A stretch of DNA of 64,000 nt from Shewanella cutis (GCF_022410515.1 NZ_JACSDI010000002.1:124001-188000); one strand, 5' to 3'. Numbered from the stretch's first letter, positions 48,917 to 60,400 are shown. Translations and numbers: made by a program. Notes: a model not told the origin generated them from the sequence alone.

Positions 48917-50107
48917 ATGAGCCAAGTGCCAACTAGCCAAGCACCAACGAGTAATGTGCCTGTGACAAAGATTCCGAGCGCCAATTGCGCCAGCAATACT
49001 CTCGATAACAATACTCTCGATAAAATGGCAATCGAACCAACAAACCTTGCCGCACGTCTTGCGCGGCCCGAACTGCTCGAGTTAACGCCCTACCAAAGTG
49101 CTCGCAGGCTGGGTGGTCGTGGGGATATTTGGATCAACGCCAACGAATCACCCTTCAATAATGTGGCAGTCGGCGAGCTCGATTTAACTAAGTTAAATCG
49201 TTACCCCGAGTGCCAACCACCCGCATTAATCAGTGCCTACAGCCAATATAGCGCTGTAGCGAAGAGCAAAATTGTCGCCAGTCGCGGCGCAGATGAGGCC
49301 ATCGAGCTGCTTATTCGTGCCTTTTGTACCCCTGGCATCGATTCCATTGCGATCTTTGGGCCCACTTACGGCATGTATGCCATTAGCGCACAAACCTTTA
49401 ATGTAGGCGTTAAGGCGTTAGGCTTAACGGCTGAGTACGGTCTACCTGCCGACTTTGCAACGGCCGCACGCGGCGCTAAGTTAGTGTTTATCTGTAATCC
49501 GAATAACCCAACTGGCACTGTGATTGATAAGGTGCGCATAGAGCAAGCCATCCAAGCCCTGCCCTATGCCATTGTCGTCGTCGATGAGGCTTATATCGAG
49601 TTTTGCCCAGAATATAGCGTCGCGGATTTACTCGAGACTTACCCAAATCTGGTAGTACTGCGCACCCTCTCAAAAGCCTTTGCCTTAGCAGGCGCACGCT
49701 GCGGCTTTTTGCTTGCCAATGAAGAGATTATCGAAATCATCATGCGGGTAATTGCGCCCTATCCCGTGCCATTGCCCGTGAGTGAAGTGGCCGTGCAAGC
49801 GCTGTCACCTGCTGGGATTGCGCGGATGAAGACCCAAGTGAATGAGCTCAATACTCAGGGCGAGCGACTCGCGGCGGCGCTGAATTTGTACTGCGAGCAA
49901 TGGGGCGGCGCCGTGCTAAAACCCAATGGCAACTATGTCTTAGCCGAATTTGACGACGTAACCAAAGTGGCACAACTGCTTATCGACAATGGCATTGTCG
50001 CGCGGGCTTATAAGGACCCAAGGCTGGCTAAAGCCATTCGTTTTAGCTTTAGCTCCATGGCCGATACTGACCGTATTGTGTCGCTGTTTGAGTCGCAAAA
50101 ACGGTAA
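48917..50107 (+). CDS. hisC: Histidinol-phosphate aminotransferase
   Basis: 396 residues from the ATG with AGGA eight bases upstream (48908 is an alternative). PLP enzyme: the Lys is in RTLSKAFALAGARCGFLL, and FICNPNNPTGT and VVDEAYIEF are present. The N-terminus is extended by about 40 residues relative to E. coli, with a tandem 15-base repeat that codes for NTLDN NTLDK; the conserved part begins LTPYQSARRLGG. A start at the internal ATG 49025 would remove it but lacks a ribosome binding site. Confidence 0.95.
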   Translation: MSQVPTSQAPTSNVPVTKIPSANCASNTLDNNTLDKMAIEPTNLAARLARPELLELTPYQSARRLGGRGDIWINANESPFNNVAVGELDLTKLNRYPECQPPALISAYSQYSAVAKSKIVASRGADEAIELLIRAFCTPGIDSIAIFGPTYGMYAISAQTFNVGVKALGLTAEYGLPADFATAARGAKLVFICNPNNPTGTVIDKVRIEQAIQALPYAIVVVDEAYIEFCPEYSVADLLETYPNLVVLRTLSKAFALAGARCGFLLANEEIIEIIMRVIAPYPVPLPVSEVAVQALSPAGIARMKTQVNELNTQGERLAAALNLYCEQWGGAVLKPNGNYVLAEFDDVTKVAQLLIDNGIVARAYKDPRLAKAIRFSFSSMADTDRIVSLFESQKR

Positions 50108-50188
50108 GCGTTTGACACCAGCCAAGACACGGTATTGCCTAATAGATTGATTTTACAAAGATAACAAACTGAATTGAAAGGTAGCAGC

Positions 50189-51280
50189 ATGAACCCAGTA
50201 TTTACCCCTAATGTCGCGCAAAAAATACTTTTTATCGATCGCGATGGCACCTTGATTGAAGAGCCGGTTACAGATAAGCAAGTGGATAACCTTGCCAAAC
50301 TGGTATTCGAGCCCCAAGTGATCCCCGCCTTACTGCGCCTGCAAAAAGCTGGGTTTAGGCTGGTGATGGTCAGCAATCAGGATGGACTCGGCACTCCATC
50401 CTTCCCGCAGGAAGATTTCGATGCGCCGCACAATATGATGATGCAAATCCTCTCCAGCCAAGGGGTTAAGTTTGAAGATGTGCTGATTTGCCCACACTTT
50501 AACGATGAGAATTGTAGTTGCCGTAAACCCAAGCTGGGACTGGTGAAAGACTTTTTGACCCAAGGCTGTATCGATTTTACCCAGTCCGCGGTGATTGGTG
50601 ACAGACACACAGATGTGGAACTGGGCAATGCCATGGGGATTAACAGCTTTCAATATCAGCGAGGCAGTCTAGGTTGGAACGCCATTGCCGATGCCTTACT
50701 CAACAAGGGCCGCAGCGCGACTGTGGTACGCACCACCAAGGAAACCGATATTCGCGTGACTGTCGATCTCGACAATGCCAGCAAAGGCACGATTAACACC
50801 GGTATTGGTTTCTTCGACCATATGCTGGATCAAATCGCCACCCACGGAAATTTCAAAATGGAGGTGAATGTCGATGGCGATCTTGAAATAGACGATCACC
50901 ACAGCGTTGAAGACACCGCATTGGCAATTGGAGATGCGCTGCGCCAAGCGCTGGGTGATAAACGTGGTATTGCCCGTTTTGGTTTTAGCTTGCCGATGGA
51001 TGAAGCCAAGGGCGAATGCTTACTGGATCTTTCCGGCAGGCCTTTTATTAAATTCGCCGCCCAATTTGAACGGGAAAAAGTCGGTGAAATGGCCACCGAA
51101 ATGGTGCCGCACTTTTTCCGCTCCTTCGCCGATGGTTTACGCTGCACGCTACATGTAACGGCCGAAGGTGAAAACGATCACCACAAGGTGGAAGCGCTCT
51201 TTAAGGTGCTGGGCCGCGCGCTGCGTCAAGCAGTAAAAGTCGAAGGGGATGTCTTGCCATCGAGTAAAGGCGTGCTCTAA
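50189..51280 (+). CDS. hisB: Bifunctional histidinol-phosphatase / imidazoleglycerol-phosphate dehydratase
   Basis: 363 residues from the ATG with AGG eight bases ahead. N-terminal HAD phosphatase: [12 protein letters not shown], zinc loop [27 protein letters not shown]-terminal dehydratase: [27 protein letters not shown] and [14 protein letters not shown] with metal-binding His clusters. Catalyses two non-consecutive steps. Confidence 0.97.
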   Translation: MNPVFTPNVAQKILFIDRDGTLIEEPVTDKQVDNLAKLVFEPQVIPALLRLQKAGFRLVMVSNQDGLGTPSFPQEDFDAPHNMMMQILSSQGVKFEDVLICPHFNDENCSCRKPKLGLVKDFLTQGCIDFTQSAVIGDRHTDVELGNAMGINSFQYQRGSLGWNAIADALLNKGRSATVVRTTKETDIRVTVDLDNASKGTINTGIGFFDHMLDQIATHGNFKMEVNVDGDLEIDDHHSVEDTALAIGDALRQALGDKRGIARFGFSLPMDEAKGECLLDLSGRPFIKFAAQFEREKVGEMATEMVPHFFRSFADGLRCTLHVTAEGENDHHKVEALFKVLGRALRQAVKVEGDVLPSSKGVL

Positions 51281-51427
51281 CACTGTGCTACAAGATTTGT
51301 TATCTGCTTCTTGACTGAAAATAGGTACATGAGCAAATAACATAAAGCCTGATGATTTTAACGAGGGGCAGTTTCGGGAATGCCGCGACAAACCGCTTCA
51401 CCATTGATCCATCAATAGGAAAACCCA

Positions 51428-52078
51428 ATGTCAGCGAACACAGATGAATTTGATGTTGTCATCATAGACACAGGTTGCGCCAATTTAAGTTCGGTACGTT
51501 TCGCCTTTGAGCGCCTTGGCGCTAAGGTGTTAGTCACCGATGACAAGGCCAGCATTAAAGCCGCCAAACGGGTGGTATTGCCAGGTGTCGGCAGCGCCGG
51601 CGCCGCCATGGCCTCATTAACCGAAAAAGCCTTAGTCGAATTAATCCAAGGGTTAACTCAGCCCGTACTGGGCGTGTGTTTAGGGATGCAAATGCTCACC
51701 CTGCTTTCTAAAGAACGCGGCGGCCAAGCGCTTGATTGCCAATGCTTAGGGATTATTCCAACCGAGATTGACGAGCTAGACCGTCAAACCCTTAAAGCCG
51801 AAGGCCTGCCTCTGCCGCACATGGGCTGGAACCAACTAACTTTCAGCAACCCCTCTCAGGTTCACCCGTTGTTTGCCGGAGTGGCAAGTGGCAGTTATGT
51901 GTATTTTGTTCACAGCTACCGCGCGCCATTAAGCGACTACACCTTGGCACAATGCCGTTATGGTGAAGACTTTAGCGCCGCTATTGGTAAAGACAACTTT
52001 ATGGGCGTGCAATTTCACCCCGAGAAGAGCGCCGCCGTGGGAGCACAAATCCTAGGTAACTTTTTAAAAATGCAGTAA
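51428..52078 (+). CDS. hisH: Imidazole glycerol phosphate synthase, glutamine amidotransferase subunit
   Basis: 216 residues, class I glutaminase: GVCLGMQML with the Cys nucleophile and GVQFHPEKS with the His and Glu. Supplies ammonia to HisF. It follows hisB after a 147-base gap, unusual within this operon; I see no terminator in it. Confidence 0.96.
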   Translation: MSANTDEFDVVIIDTGCANLSSVRFAFERLGAKVLVTDDKASIKAAKRVVLPGVGSAGAAMASLTEKALVELIQGLTQPVLGVCLGMQMLTLLSKERGGQALDCQCLGIIPTEIDELDRQTLKAEGLPLPHMGWNQLTFSNPSQVHPLFAGVASGSYVYFVHSYRAPLSDYTLAQCRYGEDFSAAIGKDNFMGVQFHPEKSAAVGAQILGNFLKMQ

Positions 52079-52205
52079 ATGCAATCGCTTATTAGCTTTT
52101 GACTGATTTAAGTGTGGGGGAGCTAAGTTTGGCTGAGCCACCAGTATTTTTCAGCCACAACATTGGGCAATAAAGCGCGGCAGCAAATGCGCAAAAAAGA
52201 ATTAA

Positions 52206-53707
<1,502 letters not shown>

Positions 53708-53795
53708 CTTTTAGATCAGAGCGATTAATATCGATAGTCAATATTGGCCAAACCAAATGCTCATCGATTGCGACAAAAGAATAAGGTACTCAAAT

Positions 53796-54455
53796 ATGAC
53801 AACTGGAATAATTTCAAGATGTTGCCAAGACAAAGCAAGCACGGATCTGGTCAACGGTCTAGACTGGGAAAAACAGCAGGGGTTAATCCCTGCGGTAGTG
53901 CAAAATCACCTCTCTGGCAAGGTATTAATGCTCGGGTATATGGATAAAGCCGCGCTGGAACAGACTTTGGCAACTGGTGATGTGACGTTTTTTAGCCGCT
54001 CTAAGCAACGTTTATGGACCAAGGGCGAAACCTCTGGCCATACCCTAAAATTGGTCGCCGTCGATAAAGACTGCGATAACGACAGCCTGCTGGTACAGGT
54101 GTTGCCCAATGGCCCAACCTGCCATAAAGGCACAGAAAGCTGCTGGCTCGACGGCCAAGCACACCCCTTTTTAAACAATCTGGCCGAGCTTATCGCCTCA
54201 CGTAAAGGGCAGAGTCCAGAATCGAGCTACACCGCCTCCTTATTTGCCCGAGGCACAAAACGCATCGCCCAAAAAGTCGGTGAAGAAGGGCTCGAAACCG
54301 CACTGGCTGCCGCCACCCACGATAAAGAAGAGCTGATTAATGAGGCATCGGATCTTATATACCACTTATTAGTGCTGCTTGAAGATCAGCAACTGAGCTT
54401 AAGTGATATCACGGCTAATCTGCTCGCTCGCCATCAAAAAGCACAGCGAAAATAA
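53796..54455 (+). CDS. hisI: Bifunctional phosphoribosyl-AMP cyclohydrolase / phosphoribosyl-ATP pyrophosphatase
   Basis: 219 residues from the ATG with AAGG nine bases ahead (an upstream in-frame ATG at 53757 lacks one). His[19 protein letters not shown] and [10 protein letters not shown] with CHKGTESCW zinc ligands; His[15 protein letters not shown] and [15 protein letters not shown]. Last gene of the operon. Confidence 0.96.
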   Translation: MTTGIISRCCQDKASTDLVNGLDWEKQQGLIPAVVQNHLSGKVLMLGYMDKAALEQTLATGDVTFFSRSKQRLWTKGETSGHTLKLVAVDKDCDNDSLLVQVLPNGPTCHKGTESCWLDGQAHPFLNNLAELIASRKGQSPESSYTASLFARGTKRIAQKVGEEGLETALAAATHDKEELINEASDLIYHLLVLLEDQQLSLSDITANLLARHQKAQRK

Positions 54456-54486
54456 TCCTGAACCACCAGCACCGCTGCATCTGTAT

Positions 54487-54514
54487 CTGCCGCAAGCCTT
54501 TAAGGCTTCGGCAG
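54487..54514 (+). terminator. Hairpin after the his operon
   Basis: CTGCCG-c-AAGCCTT / AAGGCTT-CGGCAG palindrome, followed by only a short TTGTAGTT stretch; a weak terminator candidate. Confidence 0.6.
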
Positions 54515-54624
54515 AGTTGTAGTTCGACGCTTTAGTAAACGCAACATATCGTCCCCAAACGGTAACCGACCAAGCCCCCAGAGCGTGCCTCTGTCAATAA
54601 ATCAGCAAAATACTGTTGTAATGG

Positions 54625-54653
54625 TTGACAAGTACAGCTTAACTACCTATCGT
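54625..54653 (+). promoter_or_regulatory. Candidate sigma-70 promoter of the leader-tyrP unit
   Basis: TTGACA (54625-54630) and TATCGT (54648-54653) at 17-base spacing. A start near 54660 would give a transcript whose first element is a small hairpin (TCCTCG / CGAGGA) and a 5' leader of about 130 bases before the leader peptide. Confidence 0.55.
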
Positions 54654-54787
54654 AACCCGCATCCTCGATTTACATCCGAGGAAAGATCCAACTTATTAAC
54701 ATTTAAGATAAAATTTTAGATCAACGTCTGTTGCCTTAAACGCATAGACTAAGATCAACTGCAAATTTTGCTAAAAAGGCGCGTTTT

Positions 54788-54826
54788 ATGTGTATTACAA
54801 CAACAGCTTATTATCCCTATCTGTAG
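54788..54826 (+). CDS. Tyrosine-rich leader peptide upstream of the TyrP-like gene
   Basis: 12 codons MCITTTAYYPYL then TAG: three of the last five codons are Tyr. AAAGG lies about nine bases before the ATG, so it should be translated. The next gene, about 200 bases downstream, is a TyrP-type transporter, so the Tyr codons fit a regulatory leader that senses tyrosine or charged tRNA-Tyr. No T-run terminator is visible; instead C-rich, G-poor sequence follows the stop codon. Confidence 0.7.
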   Translation: MCITTTAYYPYL

Positions 54827-55027
54827 CCGCAATGGCATAGATAGGCACTCTCGCCTGACCTTCCATTGTGGCCATATCCCCAACGATCCGCAGATTGCGC
54901 CACGATCCCAACGCTTTGTACTCACACAAGTACGACTCTCAGCCGCTGTATCGCGCCGCCATTCTGCTTAAGCCTTCATCTCATCTGAGATATTCGAGCC
55001 ATTCATTAAGACGTTTGAGCGTAAGTT
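54827..55027 (+). promoter_or_regulatory. C-rich stretch between leader stop and transporter start
   Basis: About 200 bases with roughly twice as many C as G in its middle (54870-54945), e.g. ATCCCCAACGATCCGCAGAT. Such sequence resembles a Rho entry site (rut). A small GTACT / AGTAC hairpin lies within it. No intrinsic terminator, so Rho-dependent control is inferred. Confidence 0.4.
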
Positions 55028-56215
55028 ATGACACAAAATAAATTTTTCGGCAGTTTACTGCTGATCGCAGGCACCACCATTGGCGCGGGCATGCTCGCAC
55101 TCCCCATCGCATCGGCAGGCCTTGGTTTTGGCATGTCGAGCATGATCATGCTGATCCTCTGGGCATTAATGGCCTACACCGCCCTACTCATGGTCGAAAT
55201 CCACCAATTTGCTCCGAGTGATGCCAGTCTCAACCAATTAGCCCGAAATCTGCTGGGCGCTAAAGGCCAAGTGGTTGCCAGTATCGCATTAATGTTTTTA
55301 CTCTACGCCCTGTGCGCCGCCTACATTGCTGGCGGCGGTGAGCAAGTCCATCAAAAACTCAGCTCTTGGTTAGGGTTAGCACTGCCGCCACAGGCGGGCG
55401 CCATCTTCTTTACCCTGTTAGTCGGCACGATTGTGGGGTTAGGCACCCACTGCGTCGATTTAATTAACCGCATGCTCTTTAGCTTAAAGATCATTGCCTT
55501 GATCTTGATGCTGGCGTTATTACTGCCGCAGGTGGAAGGCACACATTTACTCGAGTTGCCACTGGAACAAGGGCTTATTGTGTCGGCCATCCCAGTGATT
55601 TTTACCTCGTTTGGTTTTCATGGTTCGATTCCGTCCGTGGTGCGCTACTTAGGCGTTGAGGTTAAAAGCCTGCGCAAAATCATGTTGCTCGGCTCGGCGT
55701 TACCCCTGCTGATTTACCTGCTGTGGCAACTGGGCAGCCAAGGCGTACTCAGCCAAAGCCAACTGATGACCAATCAGAGTCTTTCTGGCTTTATTAATCA
55801 ATTAGCGAGTGTACTGCACAGCCAATACTTAAGCTCAGCGATTAGTGTATTTGCCGATCTTGCCCTTGCGACCTCCTTTTTAGGCGTGAGTCTAGGTCTG
55901 TTTGACTTTATAGCCGCCAACTTAAGGCAAGAAGATAATGCGACTGGTCGCAGTGTCACCGCGGCGATCACTTTTGTGCCACCTTTAGGTTTTGCGCTTT
56001 TCTACCCACAGGGATTTATTACCGCCCTAGGTTATGCGGCCATAGCCCTAGTGATCCTCGCAATTTTTTTACCTGTAGCCATGGTGTGGGTACAAAGACA
56101 AGCACGCGATAAGGCAAAGCTACCTCAAGGTTACCGCGTCTCAGGGGGAAAATTAGGTTTAGTTCTCGCACTACTATGTGGCCTTGCGGTGATTAGTGCG
56201 CAGCTTTTAGGCTAG
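55028..56215 (+). CDS. Aromatic amino acid transporter, TyrP/Mtr family
   Basis: 395 residues with about 11 membrane helices, HAAAP family. The start FGSLLLIAGTTIGAGMLALP contains the GTTIGAGMLA signature, and VIFTSFGFHGSIPSVVRYLG is also conserved. It takes up tyrosine (TyrP) or a related aromatic amino acid with protons. The Tyr-rich leader favours tyrosine. A weak hairpin downstream may terminate it. Confidence 0.92.
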   Translation: MTQNKFFGSLLLIAGTTIGAGMLALPIASAGLGFGMSSMIMLILWALMAYTALLMVEIHQFAPSDASLNQLARNLLGAKGQVVASIALMFLLYALCAAYIAGGGEQVHQKLSSWLGLALPPQAGAIFFTLLVGTIVGLGTHCVDLINRMLFSLKIIALILMLALLLPQVEGTHLLELPLEQGLIVSAIPVIFTSFGFHGSIPSVVRYLGVEVKSLRKIMLLGSALPLLIYLLWQLGSQGVLSQSQLMTNQSLSGFINQLASVLHSQYLSSAISVFADLALATSFLGVSLGLFDFIAANLRQEDNATGRSVTAAITFVPPLGFALFYPQGFITALGYAAIALVILAIFLPVAMVWVQRQARDKAKLPQGYRVSGGKLGLVLALLCGLAVISAQLLG

Positions 56216-56243
56216 AGTCGGTTTAGACCACTGCAGTATAAGT

Positions 56244-56286
56244 GCCTGTAAATTCAAGATGATTAACTACAGGCTCTTAAACTTTT
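56244..56286 (+). terminator. Candidate terminator after the transporter gene
   Basis: GCCTGTA / TACAGGC arms around 17 bases followed a little later by CTTTTTT. Loop is long, so only moderate support. Confidence 0.4.
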
Positions 56287-56427
56287 TTGCCAATATCAGG
56301 ATTAGTCAGCCACGCGCTTGAATGCTAAACTGCCGCTAATCCTGCTTGCCTTTTATCGCCGGCATTCAAATCTCCAGCACTAAGGTAAGCCAAAGCGCGA
56401 TAATGATAAGGATGATAGTCGACTCAC

Positions 56428-59400
56428 ATGCTTAAGACGCCAATACCACTGAAAAAGGCTAGCGCCGAACCCGCCCCACAGGCGAGCTCGGCTGTAACGT
56501 CACATTCCCAAATGGTAGAAACTGGCGCACCTAGGCGCAAAACAACAATGAAAAAGCGCGTCAAACAAAGCCTTATCGCCACCGCACTGGCAGGTATGTT
56601 AGCGGGTATTGCGCTCACAGTATGGATTGTCAATAGTGAGACCGAAACCCTTATTCTGCGCGCCGCCAATTATGCCTTAAGCGGCATGGACAGTGAGCTT
56701 ACCGATATTCGTTTAGGCTCCATGGGCTTAACACATTGGCAAGTCAGTTCAGTAAGCCTGCGCGTGCATGACTCGCACTTAGTGGTAAAAGATCTGGATA
56801 TTCAACTTGCGCTTAATTGGCCCAACAGTGTTGCAGAACTGCTGCAGCTTGGCCAGCTTGATGTCTTGAGCCAAAAAATCCAACGCATTAGTACAGGTGA
56901 GATTGAAGTCGAGCTCGGTCAATCGCTCTTTGAGCGAAGCCCCAGCATTGCCGATGAACAAACGCCTGCAATACCATTAAATATCAAATCATTACCCTTA
57001 ATTGAGATAGGTAAAACCACACTGAGCTTAACGGCGCAAGCCGATCACAGCGCCTATCAACTGGTAATGGATAAACTCAGCCTTGATAAACATGGGGAAT
57101 TAACTACCGCCTTTAGTCATGAGGACGAGCCGCTAATCAGCTTAATCGCAACACTCGGCAGCAATGAATGGACGTTAAAAAGTAAACTGAATATCGCGCC
57201 GCTGCTTGAGAGCCTGCATCAAATTAGCCTACGCCAAACGCCAACCAGTATTCTTAGCCAATTGATACAATGGGATCAACAGTGGCAAACGCTTGGCATC
57301 ACTCTGAGTGGTCAGTTAGTCTCGCAAAGTACTTTCAAGCTCACGACGGGCGATATAAAGAGTGACCATCAGTTTATCCAACCGAGTGTCACTTTGGCGC
57401 ATTTTGCAGACTTCACCCTAGCACCACAACCAACTCTGGCATTTGGTGTCAGTGGTTCATTAGCTGCACTAAACCTGACACTGGAACCTTTTAGCCTTGC
57501 GTTAACGCCCAATGCCGCGCAACAAGCGCTGTTATTAGATACCCTAAATCACTCTTTGCAGTTAAATGATGCTGACTATCAAGCGCTTAACACTTTACTT
57601 TCAGGGCTTAAAAGCACGCAGGCACCTGTTGGACTGGCATTCTTAATGACTGAGCCGCTGCATTATGCCTTGGCAGAATCAGGCGAGATCACCTTGCCTG
57701 CGATGGAATTAACCACCTTAGGTAGTAAACTCGAGACGCGTATTCGCCTCACGAACACTCGATTAGATAACAAGCAGTTAACCCAAGAGTCGAATACATG
57801 GACGTTGCAAACTCAGTGGCACCTCGCGCTTCAACAAAATACGCCGCTTAACTTACGTGACCTTGACTTACACAAGCGTTGGCAAGATGCACCTCAAGCG
57901 TTAAATTGGGGCTCGGGTGCTTTGCAAACTGCTGGAGTTATCAGCCTTAATCAGTCAGCCCAAGGCATCGATTGGCAACTTAAAACTGCGCCCATCTCCA
58001 AGGAGTCAACTGACACACTGCAATTAGCCCTTGGGGATATTCACTTACAAAATGCGACACAAGCATCTGCCACTCAAAATAAACAGACCCTGTTGGGCTT
58101 AGGGAGTATTCAGCTAAACGCCAAGGCTCCACTCATAGTTAGCTCAACATCATTACCAGCACAGGATGCGAGTTCTGCAGCAGGAAACCAATTTGCGCTT
58201 AACGTGCCCCCAATGTCACTCGCTCTTAAGCAGTTGCGTTTTAGCCAAACGGTCGAAACGCTTGCAATAGACAATGACAATGCCAATGCACAACAGCAAA
58301 CGCAGGCCTTAGATCACAGCACGAAAACCAGTCTGAGCAGCCGTAGTGATATCACTGTGCAGGATTTTTCCCTTGGATTATCAAAGGGATTGACAGTGAA
58401 TTTCTCAAGCCAACCTCCTTTTTTAACAGCGATTCAATCGAGCCAAATCAAAAATACACTCAACTGGCAAGCCAAACAGTTATCGATTGAAAAACAACTT
58501 TCGGCGAAGGGACGCACACGTAAACAAACTGTGCTTAAGCTGGATAACTTAGCCCTAGTGCAAGATTTATTTTGGAAAAATAGCATGCTTATCGGTGATG
58601 AACAGTGGCAAGTCGGCAATGTTCAACTTCAAAGTCATCATCAATTGCAGTTCGCCAATGCAAACTTGCCACTGCTGTTAACTGGGCAATGGGTGGTAGA
58701 TACCAGCATGACAGAAGCCTTATCCCTGCTTAATCAAACTCAGCCGCTACCCACTGAATTTAATATGACCGGGCATAACCAATTACAGGCACAATTTAAG
58801 CTGACACATCAGCCCGAACAAACCCAATTTGCGATGCAAATTACCCAGTCGATGACCGAGCTTGAAGGTTTTTACAAAGACACCCTCTTCGAAGGCGGGA
58901 AATTACAGGCCCAATGCGAGTTCACTTGGGGCCAATCCTATAAAATGCCCCACGCATCAGGTGATTTCAACATGTTAAGTCGCCTAAACTGCCCTCAAAC
59001 GATCATGACCTTTAAATTGTTCGACCCTGGATTCCCGTTGACCGATATCGAGGTCAATGCCGATATTATCCTAGATAGGGATACTGAGAGGCTACCCGAT
59101 AATTGGTTACAACAAGTCACGGGCTTAAGTGATACCGATGTATCAATGACGGCTAAGGGCAACGTATTGAGCGGCCAGTTCTTACTGCCTGATTTTAATT
59201 TAAAATTACAGGATAAATCCCACGCTTACTTGTTATTACAGGGCATGGATCTTGAAGAAGTGCTGCGCATTCAGCCGCAAATAGGCATCTATGCCAATGG
59301 CATATTCGATGGCGTGTTACCCGTGGACTTGGTCGATGGTAAAGTCTCGATCAGCGGCGGACAATTAGCGGCCCGCGCCCCTGGCGGCTTAATTGCGATT

Positions 59401-59679
59401 TCGGGCAATCCGGCAGTCGATCAAATGCGCCAATCGCAGCCTTACTTGGATTTTGTATTTTCGGCGCTCGAGCACTTAGCATACAGCCAGTTATCCAGTA
59501 GCTTCGATATGGATAACACAGGCGATGCCGCCCTATTGGTAGAAGTCAAAGGCCGCAGCCAAGGGATTGAACGTCCCATCCACTTGAATTACTCTCATGA
59601 AGAGAACATGCTGCAATTATTCAGGAGCCTTCAGATTGGTAACGATCTGCAGGATAGAATCGAAAAATCCGTGAAGTAA
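56428..59679 (+). CDS. ydbH: YdbH-family AsmA-like envelope protein
   Basis: 1083 residues. A cytoplasmic tail then one membrane helix (LIATALAGMLAGIALTVWIV at ~ 50-70), a long beta-rich periplasmic part, and the C-terminal YdbH domain with LLQGMDLEEVLRIQPQ, GIYANGIFDGVLPVDLVDG and RPIHLNYSHEENMLQLFRSL. Together with TamB and YhdP this family moves phospholipids to the outer membrane. It starts the ydbH-ynbE-ydbL operon. A low-complexity insert rich in Asn/Gln/Ala occurs about residue 610-640. An ATG at 56548 is an alternative start near the helix. Confidence 0.88.
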   Translation: MLKTPIPLKKASAEPAPQASSAVTSHSQMVETGAPRRKTTMKKRVKQSLIATALAGMLAGIALTVWIVNSETETLILRAANYALSGMDSELTDIRLGSMGLTHWQVSSVSLRVHDSHLVVKDLDIQLALNWPNSVAELLQLGQLDVLSQKIQRISTGEIEVELGQSLFERSPSIADEQTPAIPLNIKSLPLIEIGKTTLSLTAQADHSAYQLVMDKLSLDKHGELTTAFSHEDEPLISLIATLGSNEWTLKSKLNIAPLLESLHQISLRQTPTSILSQLIQWDQQWQTLGITLSGQLVSQSTFKLTTGDIKSDHQFIQPSVTLAHFADFTLAPQPTLAFGVSGSLAALNLTLEPFSLALTPNAAQQALLLDTLNHSLQLNDADYQALNTLLSGLKSTQAPVGLAFLMTEPLHYALAESGEITLPAMELTTLGSKLETRIRLTNTRLDNKQLTQESNTWTLQTQWHLALQQNTPLNLRDLDLHKRWQDAPQALNWGSGALQTAGVISLNQSAQGIDWQLKTAPISKESTDTLQLALGDIHLQNATQASATQNKQTLLGLGSIQLNAKAPLIVSSTSLPAQDASSAAGNQFALNVPPMSLALKQLRFSQTVETLAIDNDNANAQQQTQALDHSTKTSLSSRSDITVQDFSLGLSKGLTVNFSSQPPFLTAIQSSQIKNTLNWQAKQLSIEKQLSAKGRTRKQTVLKLDNLALVQDLFWKNSMLIGDEQWQVGNVQLQSHHQLQFANANLPLLLTGQWVVDTSMTEALSLLNQTQPLPTEFNMTGHNQLQAQFKLTHQPEQTQFAMQITQSMTELEGFYKDTLFEGGKLQAQCEFTWGQSYKMPHASGDFNMLSRLNCPQTIMTFKLFDPGFPLTDIEVNADIILDRDTERLPDNWLQQVTGLSDTDVSMTAKGNVLSGQFLLPDFNLKLQDKSHAYLLLQGMDLEEVLRIQPQIGIYANGIFDGVLPVDLVDGKVSISGGQLAARAPGGLIAISGNPAVDQMRQSQPYLDFVFSALEHLAYSQLSSSFDMDNTGDAALLVEVKGRSQGIERPIHLNYSHEENMLQLFRSLQIGNDLQDRIEKSVK

Positions 59680-59691
59680 AAGGAAACCTCA

Positions 59692-59892
59692 GTGAAGATC
59701 ATTCAATTACAGCAAGTCAGTTTAGGTGCATTGCTGCTAGTGGGCACATTGCAAGGCTGTGCACCGACGGTAAAGATTGAGCCACCGGATAAACCGATTG
59801 TCATTAATCTCAATGTGAAAATTGAACACGAGATAAAAATCAAAGTGGATAAGGAGCTAGATCAGCTTCTATCGGATGATAAATTGTTCTAA
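59692..59892 (+). CDS. ynbE: YnbE-family outer-membrane lipoprotein
   Basis: 66 residues from GTG with AGGA upstream. The signal ends in the lipobox LQGC (Cys at ~24), then PPDKPIVINLNVKIEHEI, a beta strand rich segment of the YnbE family. YnbE multimers are reported to pair with YdbH to span to the outer membrane. It starts 12 bases after ydbH. Confidence 0.92.
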   Translation: MKIIQLQQVSLGALLLVGTLQGCAPTVKIEPPDKPIVINLNVKIEHEIKIKVDKELDQLLSDDKLF

Positions 59893-59916
59893 TCACAAAG
59901 AATTAAGGAATATACG

Positions 59917-60252
59917 ATGAAATTGATGAGACTAAAGCCAACATTACTGCTGTTATTAAGTCTGGGCTTATTAAGCTTAAATGCCTTTGCCATGTCATTA
60001 CAGGATGCCAAATCCCAAGGCTATTTAGGCGAGCAACCCAATGGCTATTTAGGCCTAGTACAAAATAATAGCGATGCCAAAGCCGTGATGGATGAAGTAA
60101 ACAACAAGCGCCGCGCCCACTACGAGACCATTGCTAAAAAGAACAATATTTCTGCCGCCGATGTCGCCAAACTGGCTGGCGAAAAAGCCATCGCAGCCAC
60201 AGATAAAGGCAACTATGTGCAGAATGCCCAGGGTAAATGGGTTAAAAAGTAG
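59917..60252 (+). CDS. ydbL: YdbL-family periplasmic protein (DUF1318)
   Basis: 111 residues with a signal peptide (TLLLLLSLGLLSLNAFA) and a domain LQDAKSQGYLGEQPNGYLGL followed by AGEKAIAATDKGNYVQN. DUF1318, chaperone-like helper of the YdbH-YnbE bridge. Its terminator follows. Confidence 0.92.
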   Translation: MKLMRLKPTLLLLLSLGLLSLNAFAMSLQDAKSQGYLGEQPNGYLGLVQNNSDAKAVMDEVNNKRRAHYETIAKKNNISAADVAKLAGEKAIAATDKGNYVQNAQGKWVKK

Positions 60253-60278
60253 TGTGTTGATACTGCTAAGCACTCAGC

Positions 60279-60304
60279 AAAACGCCTGCAATTGCAGGCG
60301 TTTT
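60279..60304 (+). terminator. Terminator of ydbH-ynbE-ydbL
   Basis: AAAACGCCTGC / GCAGGCGTTTT around an AATT loop, a perfect 11-base stem with T run. It can also act on the minus strand. Confidence 0.9.
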
Positions 60305-60400
60305 GGTATCTATCATTGATTCCGGAATGAAAACGCACTTGTTTTATGTTAAGGCTGTTCGCCCATATCGCATCAATTGCAGCACTTTTGGGCATAAGTT

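Noticed and set aside
54617..54636. TyrR-like palindrome near the tyrP promoter
   Set aside because: TGTA and TACA halves are present, but the spacing is 12 instead of 10, so it does not match a TyrR box.
54768..54971. 67-codon plus-strand frame over the leader region
   Set aside because: It starts at TTG, has no recognisable domain and overlaps the short Tyr leader in another frame, which has the better ribosome binding site and stronger context.
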